DNA of 32,832 nucleotides from an uncultured Spirochaetaceae bacterium (GCA_900321635.1 ONWV01000011.1:1-32832), one strand, 5' to 3'. Shown: positions 8,280 to 16,617, numbered from the stretch's first letter. Numbers and translations are program-made. The notes: generated from the letters alone by a model not told the origin.

Positions 8280-8884
8280 GATTCAAAGACGAACGACCTT
8301 ATCTCCTCATAGAACTCATCATATGTGGTGCAGAGTCTCAGATCAGGCTCTTCGTTGAGAATGTTCTGAGGGGCTCTGAAAAGACAGCCTTTGTCAGCCT
8401 TGTGAATCATGGTCAGATCGTTGTAGCTGTCTCCTGCTGCGAAGGTTCTGAAGTTCATCTGACGGAAGGCGTCAATAGCCTTACGTTTTCCGTCCTGCTG
8501 CCTGAGCCTCATGCCTGTGAGCATTCCCCTGTGGTCAACCACAAGGCTGTTGCACAGAATCGTCGGCCAGCCGAGCTGCTTCATAAGGGGCTTTGCGAAC
8601 TCAGTGAACGTATCCGAGAGAATCACCACCTGAGTGATTTCACGCACCTTGTCCAGAAACTCCCTTGCTCCGTCCAGGGGACGGATTGTGGCTATGACAT
8701 CCTGGATATCCTTGAGTGTTAGATTATGGTCTTCCAGAATTCCCATCCGGTACTTCATCAGCTTGTCGTAATCAGGTTCCTCACGTGTTGTGATTCTCAG
8801 CTCGGGGATTTTTGTCTTTTCGGCGAATGCGATCCAGATTTCAGGAACAAGAACACCTTCAAGGTCCAGACATACTATTTCCAT
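8276..8884 (-). CDS. thrH: ThrH: phosphoserine phosphatase / homoserine phosphotransferase
   Basis: The 202-residue HAD-superfamily protein begins MEIVCLDLEGVLVPEIW. The DLEGVLVPE motif, with Glu replacing the second HAD aspartate, is diagnostic for ThrH rather than SerB. Further motifs are VVILSDTF (motif II), QDGKRKAID (motif III Lys) and FAAGDSYNDLTMI (motif IV). ThrH of Pseudomonas was shown to dephosphorylate phosphoserine and to pass the phosphate to homoserine. Here it follows thrC by 13 bases with a GAGGAG ribosome site, and no thrB kinase is in the block. A role supplying O-phosphohomoserine to ThrC is therefore likely, though a distant thrB cannot be excluded. Confidence 0.9.
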   Translation of the reverse strand: MEIVCLDLEGVLVPEIWIAFAEKTKIPELRITTREEPDYDKLMKYRMGILEDHNLTLKDIQDVIATIRPLDGAREFLDKVREITQVVILSDTFTEFAKPLMKQLGWPTILCNSLVVDHRGMLTGMRLRQQDGKRKAIDAFRQMNFRTFAAGDSYNDLTMIHKADKGCLFRAPQNILNEEPDLRLCTTYDEFYEEIRSFVFES

Positions 8885-8897
8885 AACAGACTCCTCT

Positions 8898-10370
8898 TCA
8901 GATTCCCAGTACGGAAAGAACGTACTTCAGGATGTTTTCCCTGTCGATCACATCGTTGTGAACGGACTTTTTGCTCTCAAGCGAGCTGAGGTTCTTCGGA
9001 ACAGGGACACCGGTTTTCAGATTGATCGCCTTAATCTGCTCGAACTCGCTTCCTTTCACTTCAAGTCCTATGGCCTCGGAGACAGGAGTGGGGAACTTGT
9101 AAGGCGATGCGGTTGAAAGGACAACCGTAGGAACATCGTCCTTTTTGTCCTTTCTGTAGTCATCGGCCACCTTCATTCCTACGGCAGTGTGGGGATCGCA
9201 GAGATAGTTGTCCTTTTTATACACATCTCCTATTGTCCTGATGGTCTCCTTTTCCGTACATGAGTAGGAGAGGAAGGTCTCTCTGATTTTGGCCATGTAC
9301 TTTTCGTCGACCGTGAAGATGCCTTCAGAGGAAAGGTCTGACATCCATTTTGAGACAACGGATGCATTGCAGCCCGATGCAAGAAACAGAAGCCTTTCCA
9401 AATTCGACGAGACAAGAATATCCATGGAAGGGGAGCTTGTCCTGTAGAACGGTCTTCTCTTGTCGTAGACACCTGTTCTGATGAAATCCGTCAGAACCTT
9501 GTTCTCGTTGGAGGCACATACCAGATTTCTTACAGGAAGGCCCATGAGCTTTGCAAAATATCCTGCAAGGATGTCACCGAAGTTTCCCGAAGGAACCACA
9601 TAGTCCACTTTGTCTTCCATCTTTATCCTGCCCATCGAAACCAGATCCGAGTAGGCTTTGAAGTAATACACAACCTGAGGAGCCAGACGTCCGATGTTGA
9701 TTGAGTTTGCCGAAGACAGGGCTTTTTTAGCCTGAGAGAGCTCCTTCATGGAGTTGATTTTGGAAAATGCCACCTTAACGGCAGTCTGACAGTCATCGAA
9801 ATTGCCTCTGACAGCGCAGACTTTGACGTTGGCTCCTTCCTGGGTTGCCATCTGAGCCCTCTGAATGGGAGAAACACCTCCGTCCGGGTAGAAAACGATG
9901 ATCCTTGTTCCGGGAACATCATGAAAGCCCTCCATCGCAGCCTTTCCCGTATCACCGGATGTGGCTGTGAGAATGACGGTCTCTTTGTCATCTCCCGTCT
10001 GCTTTTTTGCTGCTATAATCAGCTGCGGGAGCATTGAAAGGGCCACATCCTTGAATGCGGATGTGGGACCGCGGAACAGCTCAAGCACATATTTGTCTCC
10101 GACCTTCACGACCGGGGTCAGGTCCTTTGTCTCGAACTTGCCCTCATATGCCTTATTCACAAGGTCCTTCATATCCTTGAAATCCGGAAGCAGGTGGGAC
10201 AGAATCTTTTCAGCCATGCCCAGGGTATCCAGGCCTATGACAGCCTTCCAGTCAAAACCCTTGCCGATATCGCTGTCCGATACAAACAGACCCCCGTCCG
10301 GGGCGATGCCTCTTAATACCGCATCAAGACTGTTGCATCTGAATTCAGATCGAGTGCTTCTATAATCCAT
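8898..10370 (-). CDS. thrC: Threonine synthase
   Basis: ThrC converts O-phosphohomoserine to threonine with pyridoxal phosphate. The 490-residue product shows MDYRSTRSE at the N-terminus, DGGLFV, the cofactor lysine K107 in GPTSAFKDVALSM, and the phosphate-binding TATSGDTGKAAMEGF. YPDGGVSP and VPSGNFGDILAGY complete the fungal/enterobacterial-type ThrC pattern. I start at ATG 10370 because AAGGAG lies just upstream. The longer frame reaching 10427 runs through the 3' end of the ACT gene. It lies 10 bases after that regulator and 13 before thrH, forming a leftward operon divergent from hom-lysC. Confidence 0.96.
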   Translation of the reverse strand: MDYRSTRSEFRCNSLDAVLRGIAPDGGLFVSDSDIGKGFDWKAVIGLDTLGMAEKILSHLLPDFKDMKDLVNKAYEGKFETKDLTPVVKVGDKYVLELFRGPTSAFKDVALSMLPQLIIAAKKQTGDDKETVILTATSGDTGKAAMEGFHDVPGTRIIVFYPDGGVSPIQRAQMATQEGANVKVCAVRGNFDDCQTAVKVAFSKINSMKELSQAKKALSSANSINIGRLAPQVVYYFKAYSDLVSMGRIKMEDKVDYVVPSGNFGDILAGYFAKLMGLPVRNLVCASNENKVLTDFIRTGVYDKRRPFYRTSSPSMDILVSSNLERLLFLASGCNASVVSKWMSDLSSEGIFTVDEKYMAKIRETFLSYSCTEKETIRTIGDVYKKDNYLCDPHTAVGMKVADDYRKDKKDDVPTVVLSTASPYKFPTPVSEAIGLEVKGSEFEQIKAINLKTGVPVPKNLSSLESKKSVHNDVIDRENILKYVLSVLGI

Positions 10371-10380
10371 GGTTTCTCCT

Positions 10381-10818
10381 TTAATCAATTGCGATGAGTT
10401 TTGCGTTTTCCACACCCTGACAGTCATCTATATCCTTCAGAAGGTTCGTGATGGCCGCAGGCATGGCGCTTATGTCCAGCGTTATTGTCACGCTGGCGTT
10501 TCCATGCACGGGCAGGCTCTGGGTTATGGTGAGAATGCTTGCCCCTGCCTGCGAGATGACCGACAGCACGTGGCTGAGGATTCCGGTCTCGTGCGAAAGA
10601 AGCATGGAAATCACAGCCTTGCGGCCGTCTGAAATCCTGATGGGCTCAAGGATGTAGTCCTTGTACTTGTAATAGGTGCTTCTTGAAATGCCGACCATTT
10701 TGGTGGCCTGCATCACGTTTTTGGCCTTTCCTTCCTCAAGAAGGTGCTTGGCCTTGAGCACGGTCTCAAAATACTCGGGCAGGATACTCTTATGAACAAT
10801 AAGGTAGTTTTCAAGCAT
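10381..10818 (-). CDS. ACT-domain transcriptional regulator, ThrR/PheB (UPF0735) family
   Basis: The 145-residue protein has an N-terminal helical part with a helix-turn-helix-like segment (NVMQATKMVGISRSTYYKYKD, split around residues 34-54) and a C-terminal ACT domain (SHETGILSHVLSVISQAG). This is the architecture of the Bacillus PheB/YszB family; one member, ThrR, was described as a repressor of hom and thrC. Sitting between thrC and a divergent hom fits exactly that role, with threonine sensed by the ACT domain. A minus-strand promoter with an inverted repeat in its spacer lies upstream (10854-10882). The function is by family and context. Confidence 0.85.
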   Translation of the reverse strand: MLENYLIVHKSILPEYFETVLKAKHLLEEGKAKNVMQATKMVGISRSTYYKYKDYILEPIRISDGRKAVISMLLSHETGILSHVLSVISQAGASILTITQSLPVHGNASVTITLDISAMPAAITNLLKDIDDCQGVENAKLIAID

Positions 10819-10853
10819 TTTTTCACTCCATGGCTTGCCATTTGATTGACCGT

Positions 10854-10882
10854 ATGATACATTGTCTCCAATAAAAAGACAA
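10854..10882 (-). promoter_or_regulatory. Promoter of the thrR-like/thrC/thrH operon with overlapping inverted repeat
   Basis: On the minus strand -35 TTGTCT (10882-10877) and -10 TATCAT (10859-10854) are separated by 17 bp. The plus-strand arms TTGTCT (10862-10867) and AGACAA (10877-10882) form a perfect 6-bp inverted repeat covering the -35 and most of the spacer. This is a good place for an autorepressor such as the ACT regulator to bind and to act on both divergent operons. Confidence 0.6.
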
Positions 10883-10935
10883 GTGTTTTTGAGGCACGGA
10901 CAGTTTTATTTCAAATGTGCCTTTTGGGAGACGAT

Positions 10936-12102
10936 ATGAAGGTTTCTATTCTTGGACACGGAGTTGTAGGTAAGGGCGTGTGGGACATGCTCCAGGGGAA
11001 TCCCAACTTTGAAGTTGTGAACGTTCTTGTTAAAAAGGGCGAAAAGACAGCTGATTTCATGACCGAGTCATTCGATGACATCTGGCATGATGATTCAGAG
11101 CTTGTGGTCGAGTGCATGGGCGGCGTAGTTCCTGCCTATGAGTTCGCATCCAAGTGCATCGAGGCGGGAAAAAGCTTCATCACATCCAACAAGGCTCTTG
11201 TGGCTACACACGGAATAGATTTGTTGAATCTTGCTGTCAAGAACAACAAGGGCTTTTTATTCAGCGCAGCCTGCGGAGGAGCAATTCCAATCCTTCAGAA
11301 CCTTCATCTTGCAAGAAAGTCCGACAGCATAATCTGGGCAGGCGGAATCCTCAACGGAACCACGAACTTCATCCTGGACTCCATGGACAGCCGCGCAATA
11401 GGTTTTGACGAGGCCCTTTCCGAGGCAAAGGCCTTAGGCTATGCCGAGTTTGACCCCACCGCGGACATTTCCGGAATGGACACCATGAGAAAGATCATGC
11501 TCATCAGCATGGTTGCATACGATGTTCTTCCTAATTCTGACTACAATGTCGAGGGCATCCAGACAGTCAGCGCCTTTGATTTTGAGGTTGCCAAGAAGAT
11601 GGGATGTACAATCAGGCTTGTCGGACGCTGCGGCCTTTCCGATTCTGGAAGACTTTATGCCTATGTCCAGCCCATGCTCTGCAGCCGAAGTGACTTCTAC
11701 GCCGGGGTCTGCAGCAACATCAACATGGCTCAGTACGAAGGAAAGAACAGCGGAGTCATGTCATTCATGGGTCAGGGTGCAGGCCGTTATCCCACAGCAT
11801 CGAACATCCTCAGGGATATGACCAGCATGTATGAGGGACAATCTCACATGCTCAAAAGCAAGTGCCTGTTCGGTTTTGCCAACAACAGCTCCAAGGAGTG
11901 TGAGGGTGTCTATTATGTGCGCCTGAAATCTGATCTTATTCCGGTTCTTGAGTCTCACTGTGGAGTGGACAAAGTTCTTTGTGAGAAGGACGGAAAGAAG
12001 TGTGTCATCACAAAGCCCGTCACGGTCAAGGCCATGCACGACATTGCAGCCGAGCTCAGAAGAAAAGATGCGGATGTGTTCTTCGCACAGGTAAAGGGTT
12101 GA
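10936..12102 (+). CDS. hom: Homoserine dehydrogenase
   Basis: The 388-residue enzyme reduces aspartate semialdehyde to homoserine. Its Rossmann loop is GHGVVGKGVWDML near the N-terminus. NKALVATHG and the catalytic part GILNGTTNFIL and EFDPTADISGMD follow, with the conserved Lys in MRKIMLIS. The C-terminal 65 residues (GVYYVRLKSD...) look like a shortened ACT domain, which in longer relatives senses threonine. GGGAG at 10926-10930 selects ATG 10936 over the upstream ATG at 10915. lysC follows after 3 bases. Divergent from the thrC operon across a short region with a regulatory palindrome. Confidence 0.96.
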   Translation: MKVSILGHGVVGKGVWDMLQGNPNFEVVNVLVKKGEKTADFMTESFDDIWHDDSELVVECMGGVVPAYEFASKCIEAGKSFITSNKALVATHGIDLLNLAVKNNKGFLFSAACGGAIPILQNLHLARKSDSIIWAGGILNGTTNFILDSMDSRAIGFDEALSEAKALGYAEFDPTADISGMDTMRKIMLISMVAYDVLPNSDYNVEGIQTVSAFDFEVAKKMGCTIRLVGRCGLSDSGRLYAYVQPMLCSRSDFYAGVCSNINMAQYEGKNSGVMSFMGQGAGRYPTASNILRDMTSMYEGQSHMLKSKCLFGFANNSSKECEGVYYVRLKSDLIPVLESHCGVDKVLCEKDGKKCVITKPVTVKAMHDIAAELRRKDADVFFAQVKG

Positions 12103-12105
12103 ATC

Positions 12106-13422
12106 ATGCTTAAGGTTGCAAAATTCGGCGGTTCCTCTGTCGCATCGGCAGAGCAGTTCAGAAAAGTAAAGGATATCGTCCTATCCGATCCTTCAAGAAA
12201 GCTTGTGGTGGTATCCGCCGCAGGAAAGAGGGATTCCAAGGACCATAAGATTACGGATCTTCTCTATCTGTGTCATGCCCACATAACATACGGTGTTCCG
12301 TGTGATGATATCTTTGACAGAATCAGAGAGAGATTCATTGAAATCAGAGACCAGCTGGGTCTGACTTTCCCCATCGAGAAGGAACTTGATGCCATCAGAT
12401 CAAAAATCAGCAAGGACATGAGCGTTGATGAGCTTGTATCCCGCGGTGAATACCTTACATCAAAGCTCATGGCAGAATATCTCGGCTATTATTTTCTGGA
12501 TGCAAGCAACTGCATCTACATGGACTTTGACGGAAAGTTCCAGCCAAGAAAGATCGCAGAGGCCCTTTCAGGAGCCCTGAAGGAGCACAGCGGAATAGTG
12601 ATTCCTGGCTTCTACGGAAGTCTTCCTTCCGGCAAGGTGAAGGTCATGAGCAGGGGAGGAAGCGACATAACAGGATCTCTTGTCGCCGCAGCATGTGATG
12701 CCGACATGTATGAGAACTGGACGGATGTCTCCGGAATCCTCATGGCAGATCCGAGAATCGTTGAAAATCCAAGTCCTATTTCCGAAATCACATTCGCAGA
12801 GCTTCGCGAACTTGCCTACATGGGGGCCTCGGTCCTTCATGAGGATTCGGTTGCTCCTGTCAAGGAAGTCGGAATTCCTCTGAACATCAGAAACACCAAT
12901 GACCCGTCCCACCCGGGAACCATGATAGTCGACAAGGCCAGCGAGAGCGAGGATGTGAACGACAGGTTCATAACAGGAATCTCCGGAAAGAGGAACTTCA
13001 TCATCCTCACCGTCTCAAGGAGGCTGAACAACTCCAACGAGACGCTTCGTGATGTCCTGGAGATTCTGGACAGGCACAAGGTACAGGCCGAGCACATCTC
13101 GATGGGAATCGATCAGTTTGCACTGGTTCTGTCCCAGGCCAGCATCGGAGATTCCCTTTACGAGATCATCGGAGACATCAAGACAAAGTGCTCCCCGGAT
13201 GATGTGGAGATTCAGGATAACATAGCACTGGTTGCAGCCGTAGGACGAAAGATGATCTTCAGGCCAGGTATTTCAGGCAAGGTCTTCAATGCCCTTGGTA
13301 AGGAAGGCATCAACATCAGGACCATCGCACAGGGTTCGGATGAGCTTGCAATCATAGTCGGAGTGGACAACAGCCAGTTCGAAAATACCATCAGAATCCT
13401 GTATCACAGCTTCGCCGGCTGA
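12106..13422 (+). CDS. lysC: Aspartate kinase
   Basis: The 438-residue product phosphorylates aspartate, the first step of the lysine/threonine/methionine family. KVAKFGGSSVAS opens the kinase domain, and GGSDITGSLVAAA and ENWTDVSGILMADPRIV mark the aspartate and ATP sites. Two ACT repeats occupy the last 140 residues (ITVSRRLNNSNETLRDVLEIL region and the AVGRKMIFRPGISGKVFNAL region). It starts 3 bases after the hom stop, so hom and lysC form a rightward operon. Feedback control through the ACT domains is expected from the family; which amino acid inhibits it cannot be read here. Confidence 0.96.
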   Translation: MLKVAKFGGSSVASAEQFRKVKDIVLSDPSRKLVVVSAAGKRDSKDHKITDLLYLCHAHITYGVPCDDIFDRIRERFIEIRDQLGLTFPIEKELDAIRSKISKDMSVDELVSRGEYLTSKLMAEYLGYYFLDASNCIYMDFDGKFQPRKIAEALSGALKEHSGIVIPGFYGSLPSGKVKVMSRGGSDITGSLVAAACDADMYENWTDVSGILMADPRIVENPSPISEITFAELRELAYMGASVLHEDSVAPVKEVGIPLNIRNTNDPSHPGTMIVDKASESEDVNDRFITGISGKRNFIILTVSRRLNNSNETLRDVLEILDRHKVQAEHISMGIDQFALVLSQASIGDSLYEIIGDIKTKCSPDDVEIQDNIALVAAVGRKMIFRPGISGKVFNALGKEGINIRTIAQGSDELAIIVGVDNSQFENTIRILYHSFAG

Positions 13423-13497
13423 AAATTTTTATTTTTTTCTCCAAAAACCCGAATATTTTCAGCAAAAAAACTGAATAAGAGAATAAAGGAGAAAAAA

Positions 13498-14382
13498 ATG
13501 TTCACCTATCTCAAATTCAAAATGCAGAACTCAATCGGGACCGCTGCGGCGGTCAACCTCTACAACGAAGAGGGTCTTATCGGATACGAGGTTCTTTTTC
13601 CGAATCTCGGAGTCGGCGATGTCGTGCGCAAGCACCTTAACCGCAAGGAATCCGAAACCTTTTTAAGGCGGATGCAAAAGAGCGGCTTTGTAATGTTCAT
13701 GCAGCGCTTTTCTGAAACAGGGGAAAAGGAGGACGGGTCTTTCTGGAGTTTGGAAATAGAACTTCCGGACTCCAGTAGAATCAATCTCAGCGGTCCTGAG
13801 ATCGAAGACTCCATCATGTACCCGTTTTTGCAGGATTTTGCCGAACTGTTAGACAGCCAGTTCAAGATCACCCAGTATATAAGAGCTGACAGGGTGGACA
13901 AACTGTCCATTGAGTTTTTCTTCAACGAGCTGGAATACGGATTCGGAGAGCTTGACCACACGGAGAAGCTCACCTTGGACCGCTCGGATTTCACCTTAAG
14001 CTACTCAAAGCGCTTTCCCGCAGGATGCTTTCACAGCTCCTACGAATGTAAGTGCGAGCAGCAGGTCAGGCAGATTCTGGATCAGACATCGGCGGCTCTT
14101 ACGGATGACAGACTTTTCGAGGACTGTCTTGAAGCAAACCCCAGACGCCCGATACTGATTTTCGAGTACACATTCCATGACGGGACTACTGAGAGTGTCA
14201 GACGGAGCTTCAGCCGGAAGTGCCTTAGAGAACAGCTGTATATCGAAATGCTGGAGGTGTTGTTTGAAACCAGTCTTCACCTGGTGTACAAGTGCGGAAT
14301 ATTCGACAAGAGATTCCTGTCTACGGATGACAACGAGATTAATACCCCGTTCTTCATAGATTACAACGAGGAGACTGCCTGA
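13498..14382 (+). CDS. Unrecognised 294-residue protein
   Basis: I do not recognise a family. The product has no signal peptide or membrane helix and is rich in Phe, Glu and Asp. Both halves seem to share a plan: a polar strand (WSLEIELPDSSRINLSGPE; IFEYTFHDGTTESVRRSF) followed by an amphipathic helix (YPFLQDFAELLDSQF; LYIEMLEVLFETSL). This suggests an internal duplication. AAAGGAG at 13486-13492 gives a clear ribosome site. It lies 75 bases after lysC in an AT-rich gap and converges on the acidic gene, whose stop is only 6 bases away. Codon use resembles the neighbours, so it is probably an expressed cytoplasmic protein. Confidence 0.8.
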   Translation: MFTYLKFKMQNSIGTAAAVNLYNEEGLIGYEVLFPNLGVGDVVRKHLNRKESETFLRRMQKSGFVMFMQRFSETGEKEDGSFWSLEIELPDSSRINLSGPEIEDSIMYPFLQDFAELLDSQFKITQYIRADRVDKLSIEFFFNELEYGFGELDHTEKLTLDRSDFTLSYSKRFPAGCFHSSYECKCEQQVRQILDQTSAALTDDRLFEDCLEANPRRPILIFEYTFHDGTTESVRRSFSRKCLREQLYIEMLEVLFETSLHLVYKCGIFDKRFLSTDDNEINTPFFIDYNEETA

Positions 14383-14388
14383 TGATGA

Positions 14389-14652
14389 TCAATAATCGTC
14401 CTCGTCCTGGAGGTTTTTCTCGTATTCGCCGTTTTCGTAGTAGAAGCCGTCGTTGAGAAGATCGTCGTCATCATCATCTTCGTCTTCTTCCTCGTAGTCC
14501 TCATAGTCGCCTACATTGGGAGCGTCGTAGATGTCATCGATTTCATCATCGTCTTCGAAGTCGTCATCATCGTCATCGTCGTCTTCGACTTCGTCATCGA
14601 AATCATCATCGTCGTAATAGTAATCGCCGTACTGTCGTCTCTTCCTTGGCAT
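14389..14652 (-). CDS. Hyperacidic low-complexity protein
   Basis: The 87-residue product starts MPRKRRQYGDYYYDDDD and is then almost wholly Asp, Glu and Tyr, with runs of up to eight Asp. No domain is recognisable; it should be disordered and strongly negative apart from the basic KRR at the start. Two things argue it is a real gene: AAGGAG is well placed before ATG 14652, and a near-consensus promoter (TTGACA, 17 bp, TATCCT) lies just upstream on the same strand. The longer frame reaching 14688 has no such ribosome site. Possible roles include cation or basic-protein binding, but none is demonstrated. Confidence 0.65.
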   Translation of the reverse strand: MPRKRRQYGDYYYDDDDFDDEVEDDDDDDDDFEDDDEIDDIYDAPNVGDYEDYEEEDEDDDDDDLLNDGFYYENGEYEKNLQDEDDY

Positions 14653-14675
14653 GCGTAACTCCTTGGCTAATAAAA

Positions 14676-14704
14676 AGGATAAATTCACTAAATGCAGATG
14701 TCAA
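14676..14704 (-). promoter_or_regulatory. Promoter of the hyperacidic gene
   Basis: On the minus strand a perfect -35 TTGACA (14704-14699) and -10 TATCCT (14681-14676) are spaced 17 bp apart, placing the start of transcription near 14669 and the ATG about 17 bases later. The -35 directly abuts the -35 of the divergent lipoprotein promoter. Confidence 0.7.
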
Positions 14705-14733
14705 TTGAGTTTTTTCCCAGCCTTATGTATACT
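14705..14733 (+). promoter_or_regulatory. Promoter of the lipoprotein gene
   Basis: TTGAGT (14705-14710), a 17-bp spacer and TATACT (14728-14733) form a good sigma-70 promoter. AAAGGA at 14741-14746 then serves the ATG at 14754. Its -35 touches the -35 of the divergent promoter, so two polymerases could hardly sit on both at once. Confidence 0.7.
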
Positions 14734-14753
14734 TTTTAACAAAGGACTATATT

Positions 14754-15902
14754 ATGAGCAAAAAACTTTCAAAACTGATTATTGCCCTGGTTGTCGTGCT
14801 TGTGGTTCTTACCGGCTGTTCAACGACAATCGCACTTAATACCCTTGTTCCTGCAAAAGTCGATGTAGGCGGGTATAAGACAATTGCTGTCATGTCCACA
14901 CAGGACAATGCCAGATGGACCAGACCTTCGTTCTGGAATTCCGCAGTTCCTTTCAACTCGGCTGTAGATCCGTTCTACTTCCTCAGCCTGAGTCTGATGT
15001 CAGGACTGGATTTCGGTGCTTCCGGAACAATCGTAGATGCCGCTACCGACATGATCACAAAGGCTGTTGATACAGGAATCTCCTACAAGGTCATTCCGCC
15101 AAGTCTCACAGATGCCTACATCACAGTCGGAAAGAGCAACGGAAACCTCAGAAAGACTCTGATGGACAACGGTGTTGATGCAATCCTCAAGACTGAGATC
15201 ACATACCTTTTCTATGACGAGTATATTTCACAGGACACCGACTGGCTCTCATCAAAGGATAAGAGCGGAAAGACCTACTACAAGAAGAGATTCTACTTCG
15301 TGCAGCAGTACGGTATTTCCATTTCCTATACTCTGACAGATGTTGAGAACAACAGGGTCATCGCATCCGACACATTCTCTTCAGATGTCCGTGAGAAGAA
15401 GACCCAGATCGGTCACACAGAGGATGCAAGCGGAAGATTCTATGAGGACTACTACACAATCACATCCGCTTCAAGGCTCATCCGTGATCTGATCAAGGAG
15501 TTCACCGATTCATTCAGAGCAGAGCTTTCTCCGCACTATGTGAAGGAGTATTTCACATTCTTCCCGAACAAGCCGAAGGTAAAGACCCTTGAGGCTGCCT
15601 ATGACGCACTTGATGACGAGAAGTGGAATGTTGCTCTTACAATGTTCGCTGACGAGTACAACAAGTCCGGTCACTTCAATGCAGGTCTGAATGCTGCCAT
15701 CCTTTACTTCTCCAACGGAGAGGTCACAAAGGCTATGGACATGACACAGGAGATCTACAAGAAGTCCGGAGACAGCAAGGCTCTTGATCTGTACTACCGC
15801 TTTAAGCAGATAACCGACCGCGAAGGTGCTGCAGAAAGACAGATCAACAGCACTGAGAAGATCGGTGCAGGCGGAGCTTCTGCTGACCTTATAGGATTCT
15901 GA
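14754..15902 (+). CDS. Lipoprotein with helical repeat tail
   Basis: The 382-residue protein has a lipoprotein signal peptide (MSKKLSKL, a valine-rich core, lipobox LTGC). The mature part starts with a stretch VDVGGYKTIAVMSTQDN and later GVDAILKTEIT and ISISYTLTDVENNRVI. This beta-alpha pattern is reminiscent of CsgG-like or other envelope lipoproteins that bind an outer-membrane assembly, though I cannot name a family. The last third (LEAAYDALDDEKWNVALTMF, FNAGLNAAILYFSNGEVTKA) looks like two or three TPR-type helix pairs. It has its own strong promoter and is followed one base later by cobO, which may be read from the same transcript. Confidence 0.8.
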   Translation: MSKKLSKLIIALVVVLVVLTGCSTTIALNTLVPAKVDVGGYKTIAVMSTQDNARWTRPSFWNSAVPFNSAVDPFYFLSLSLMSGLDFGASGTIVDAATDMITKAVDTGISYKVIPPSLTDAYITVGKSNGNLRKTLMDNGVDAILKTEITYLFYDEYISQDTDWLSSKDKSGKTYYKKRFYFVQQYGISISYTLTDVENNRVIASDTFSSDVREKKTQIGHTEDASGRFYEDYYTITSASRLIRDLIKEFTDSFRAELSPHYVKEYFTFFPNKPKVKTLEAAYDALDDEKWNVALTMFADEYNKSGHFNAGLNAAILYFSNGEVTKAMDMTQEIYKKSGDSKALDLYYRFKQITDREGAAERQINSTEKIGAGGASADLIGF

Positions 15903-15903
15903 T

Positions 15904-16422
15904 GTGCTCTTCGTTTTAACGGGGAACGGAAAAGGAAAGACCACCGGATCACTGGGGATGGTGGTCAGAGCTGCAGGACAGGGTATAAAATGCTCTGTCC
16001 TTCAGTTTCTTAAGACAAAGCCCGAAGAACTTGGAGAATATAGAACTTTCAGAAATCTGGGCATAGAATGGGAAAACTACGGTTGCGGCTTTCTCTGGAA
16101 TCAGAAGGACATGGGCCCTACGGCAGAGCTCTGCACAAAGGGCTGGGAAAGCTTCAGACAGAAGGCTGAAAGCAAAAACTATGGCCTGATTGTCCTGGAT
16201 GAGTTTACCTATGTTCTGTCTTACGGCCTTCTGGACTGCGATACGGTTGTGTCCTATCTGTCGTCCCATATCAGGGAAGAGGGCTTTCCTCATGTTGTAA
16301 TAACGGGAAGGAACGCTCCTTCATCTCTTTTGGAGATTGCGGACACCGTAAGCCGAATTGATGAAGTAAAACATCATTTTTACACAAACCGCGGAAAGAC
16401 AATTCGTGGAATTGAGTTCTGA
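15904..16422 (+). CDS. cobO: Cob(I)yrinic acid a,c-diamide adenosyltransferase
   Basis: The 172-residue product matches the CobO/CobA/BtuR family, which transfers the adenosyl group of ATP to reduced corrinoids to make adenosylcobalamin. The P-loop GNGKGKTT is at residues 7-14, preceded by LFVLT, and followed by SVLQFLKTKPEE and LIVLDEFTYVLSYGL (the Walker B-like strand). It ends with VITGRNAPSSLLEIADTV and EVKHHFYTNRGKTIRGIEF-type family tail. Translation begins at GTG 15904, one base after the lipoprotein stop. No cobalamin synthesis neighbours are present, so it may serve salvage. Confidence 0.93.
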   Translation: MLFVLTGNGKGKTTGSLGMVVRAAGQGIKCSVLQFLKTKPEELGEYRTFRNLGIEWENYGCGFLWNQKDMGPTAELCTKGWESFRQKAESKNYGLIVLDEFTYVLSYGLLDCDTVVSYLSSHIREEGFPHVVITGRNAPSSLLEIADTVSRIDEVKHHFYTNRGKTIRGIEF

Positions 16423-16425
16423 CCG

Positions 16426-16515
16426 ATGGCCTGAAATGGCCTGAAATTCATATTTTTGTATTTTTCCAATCATTTTTACTGATACAGGCCATTGTTTTGA
16501 TGCAACGATGGCCTG
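16426..16515 (+). promoter_or_regulatory. Three ATGGCCTG copies and one inverted copy; terminator-like hairpin
   Basis: ATGGCCTG occurs at 16426-16433 and 16436-16443 (a 10-bp tandem) and again at 16508-16515. Its complement CAGGCCAT lies at 16485-16492. The last two pair into a 12-bp stem, counting TGTT/AACG inside, followed by ATTTTAT, which could terminate cobO transcription. The single inverted copy could pair with any of three partners, so alternative folds are possible. Whether this is a terminator, an attenuator or a protein-binding repeat cannot be decided by reading. Confidence 0.5.
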
Positions 16516-16617
16516 ATTTTATACGTCATCTCTTTTTCCTTTCAAAAACCAACCATTTATTATATGATTTACAGTACACGATAGAAAAAAGAGCCGAATC
16601 CGGCAAAGGAGGCCTTT

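Noticed and set aside
13423-13497. Terminator between lysC and the unknown protein
   Set aside because: Only a 5-bp TTCAG/CTGAA stem is present in an AT-rich stretch, without a T-tract after it.
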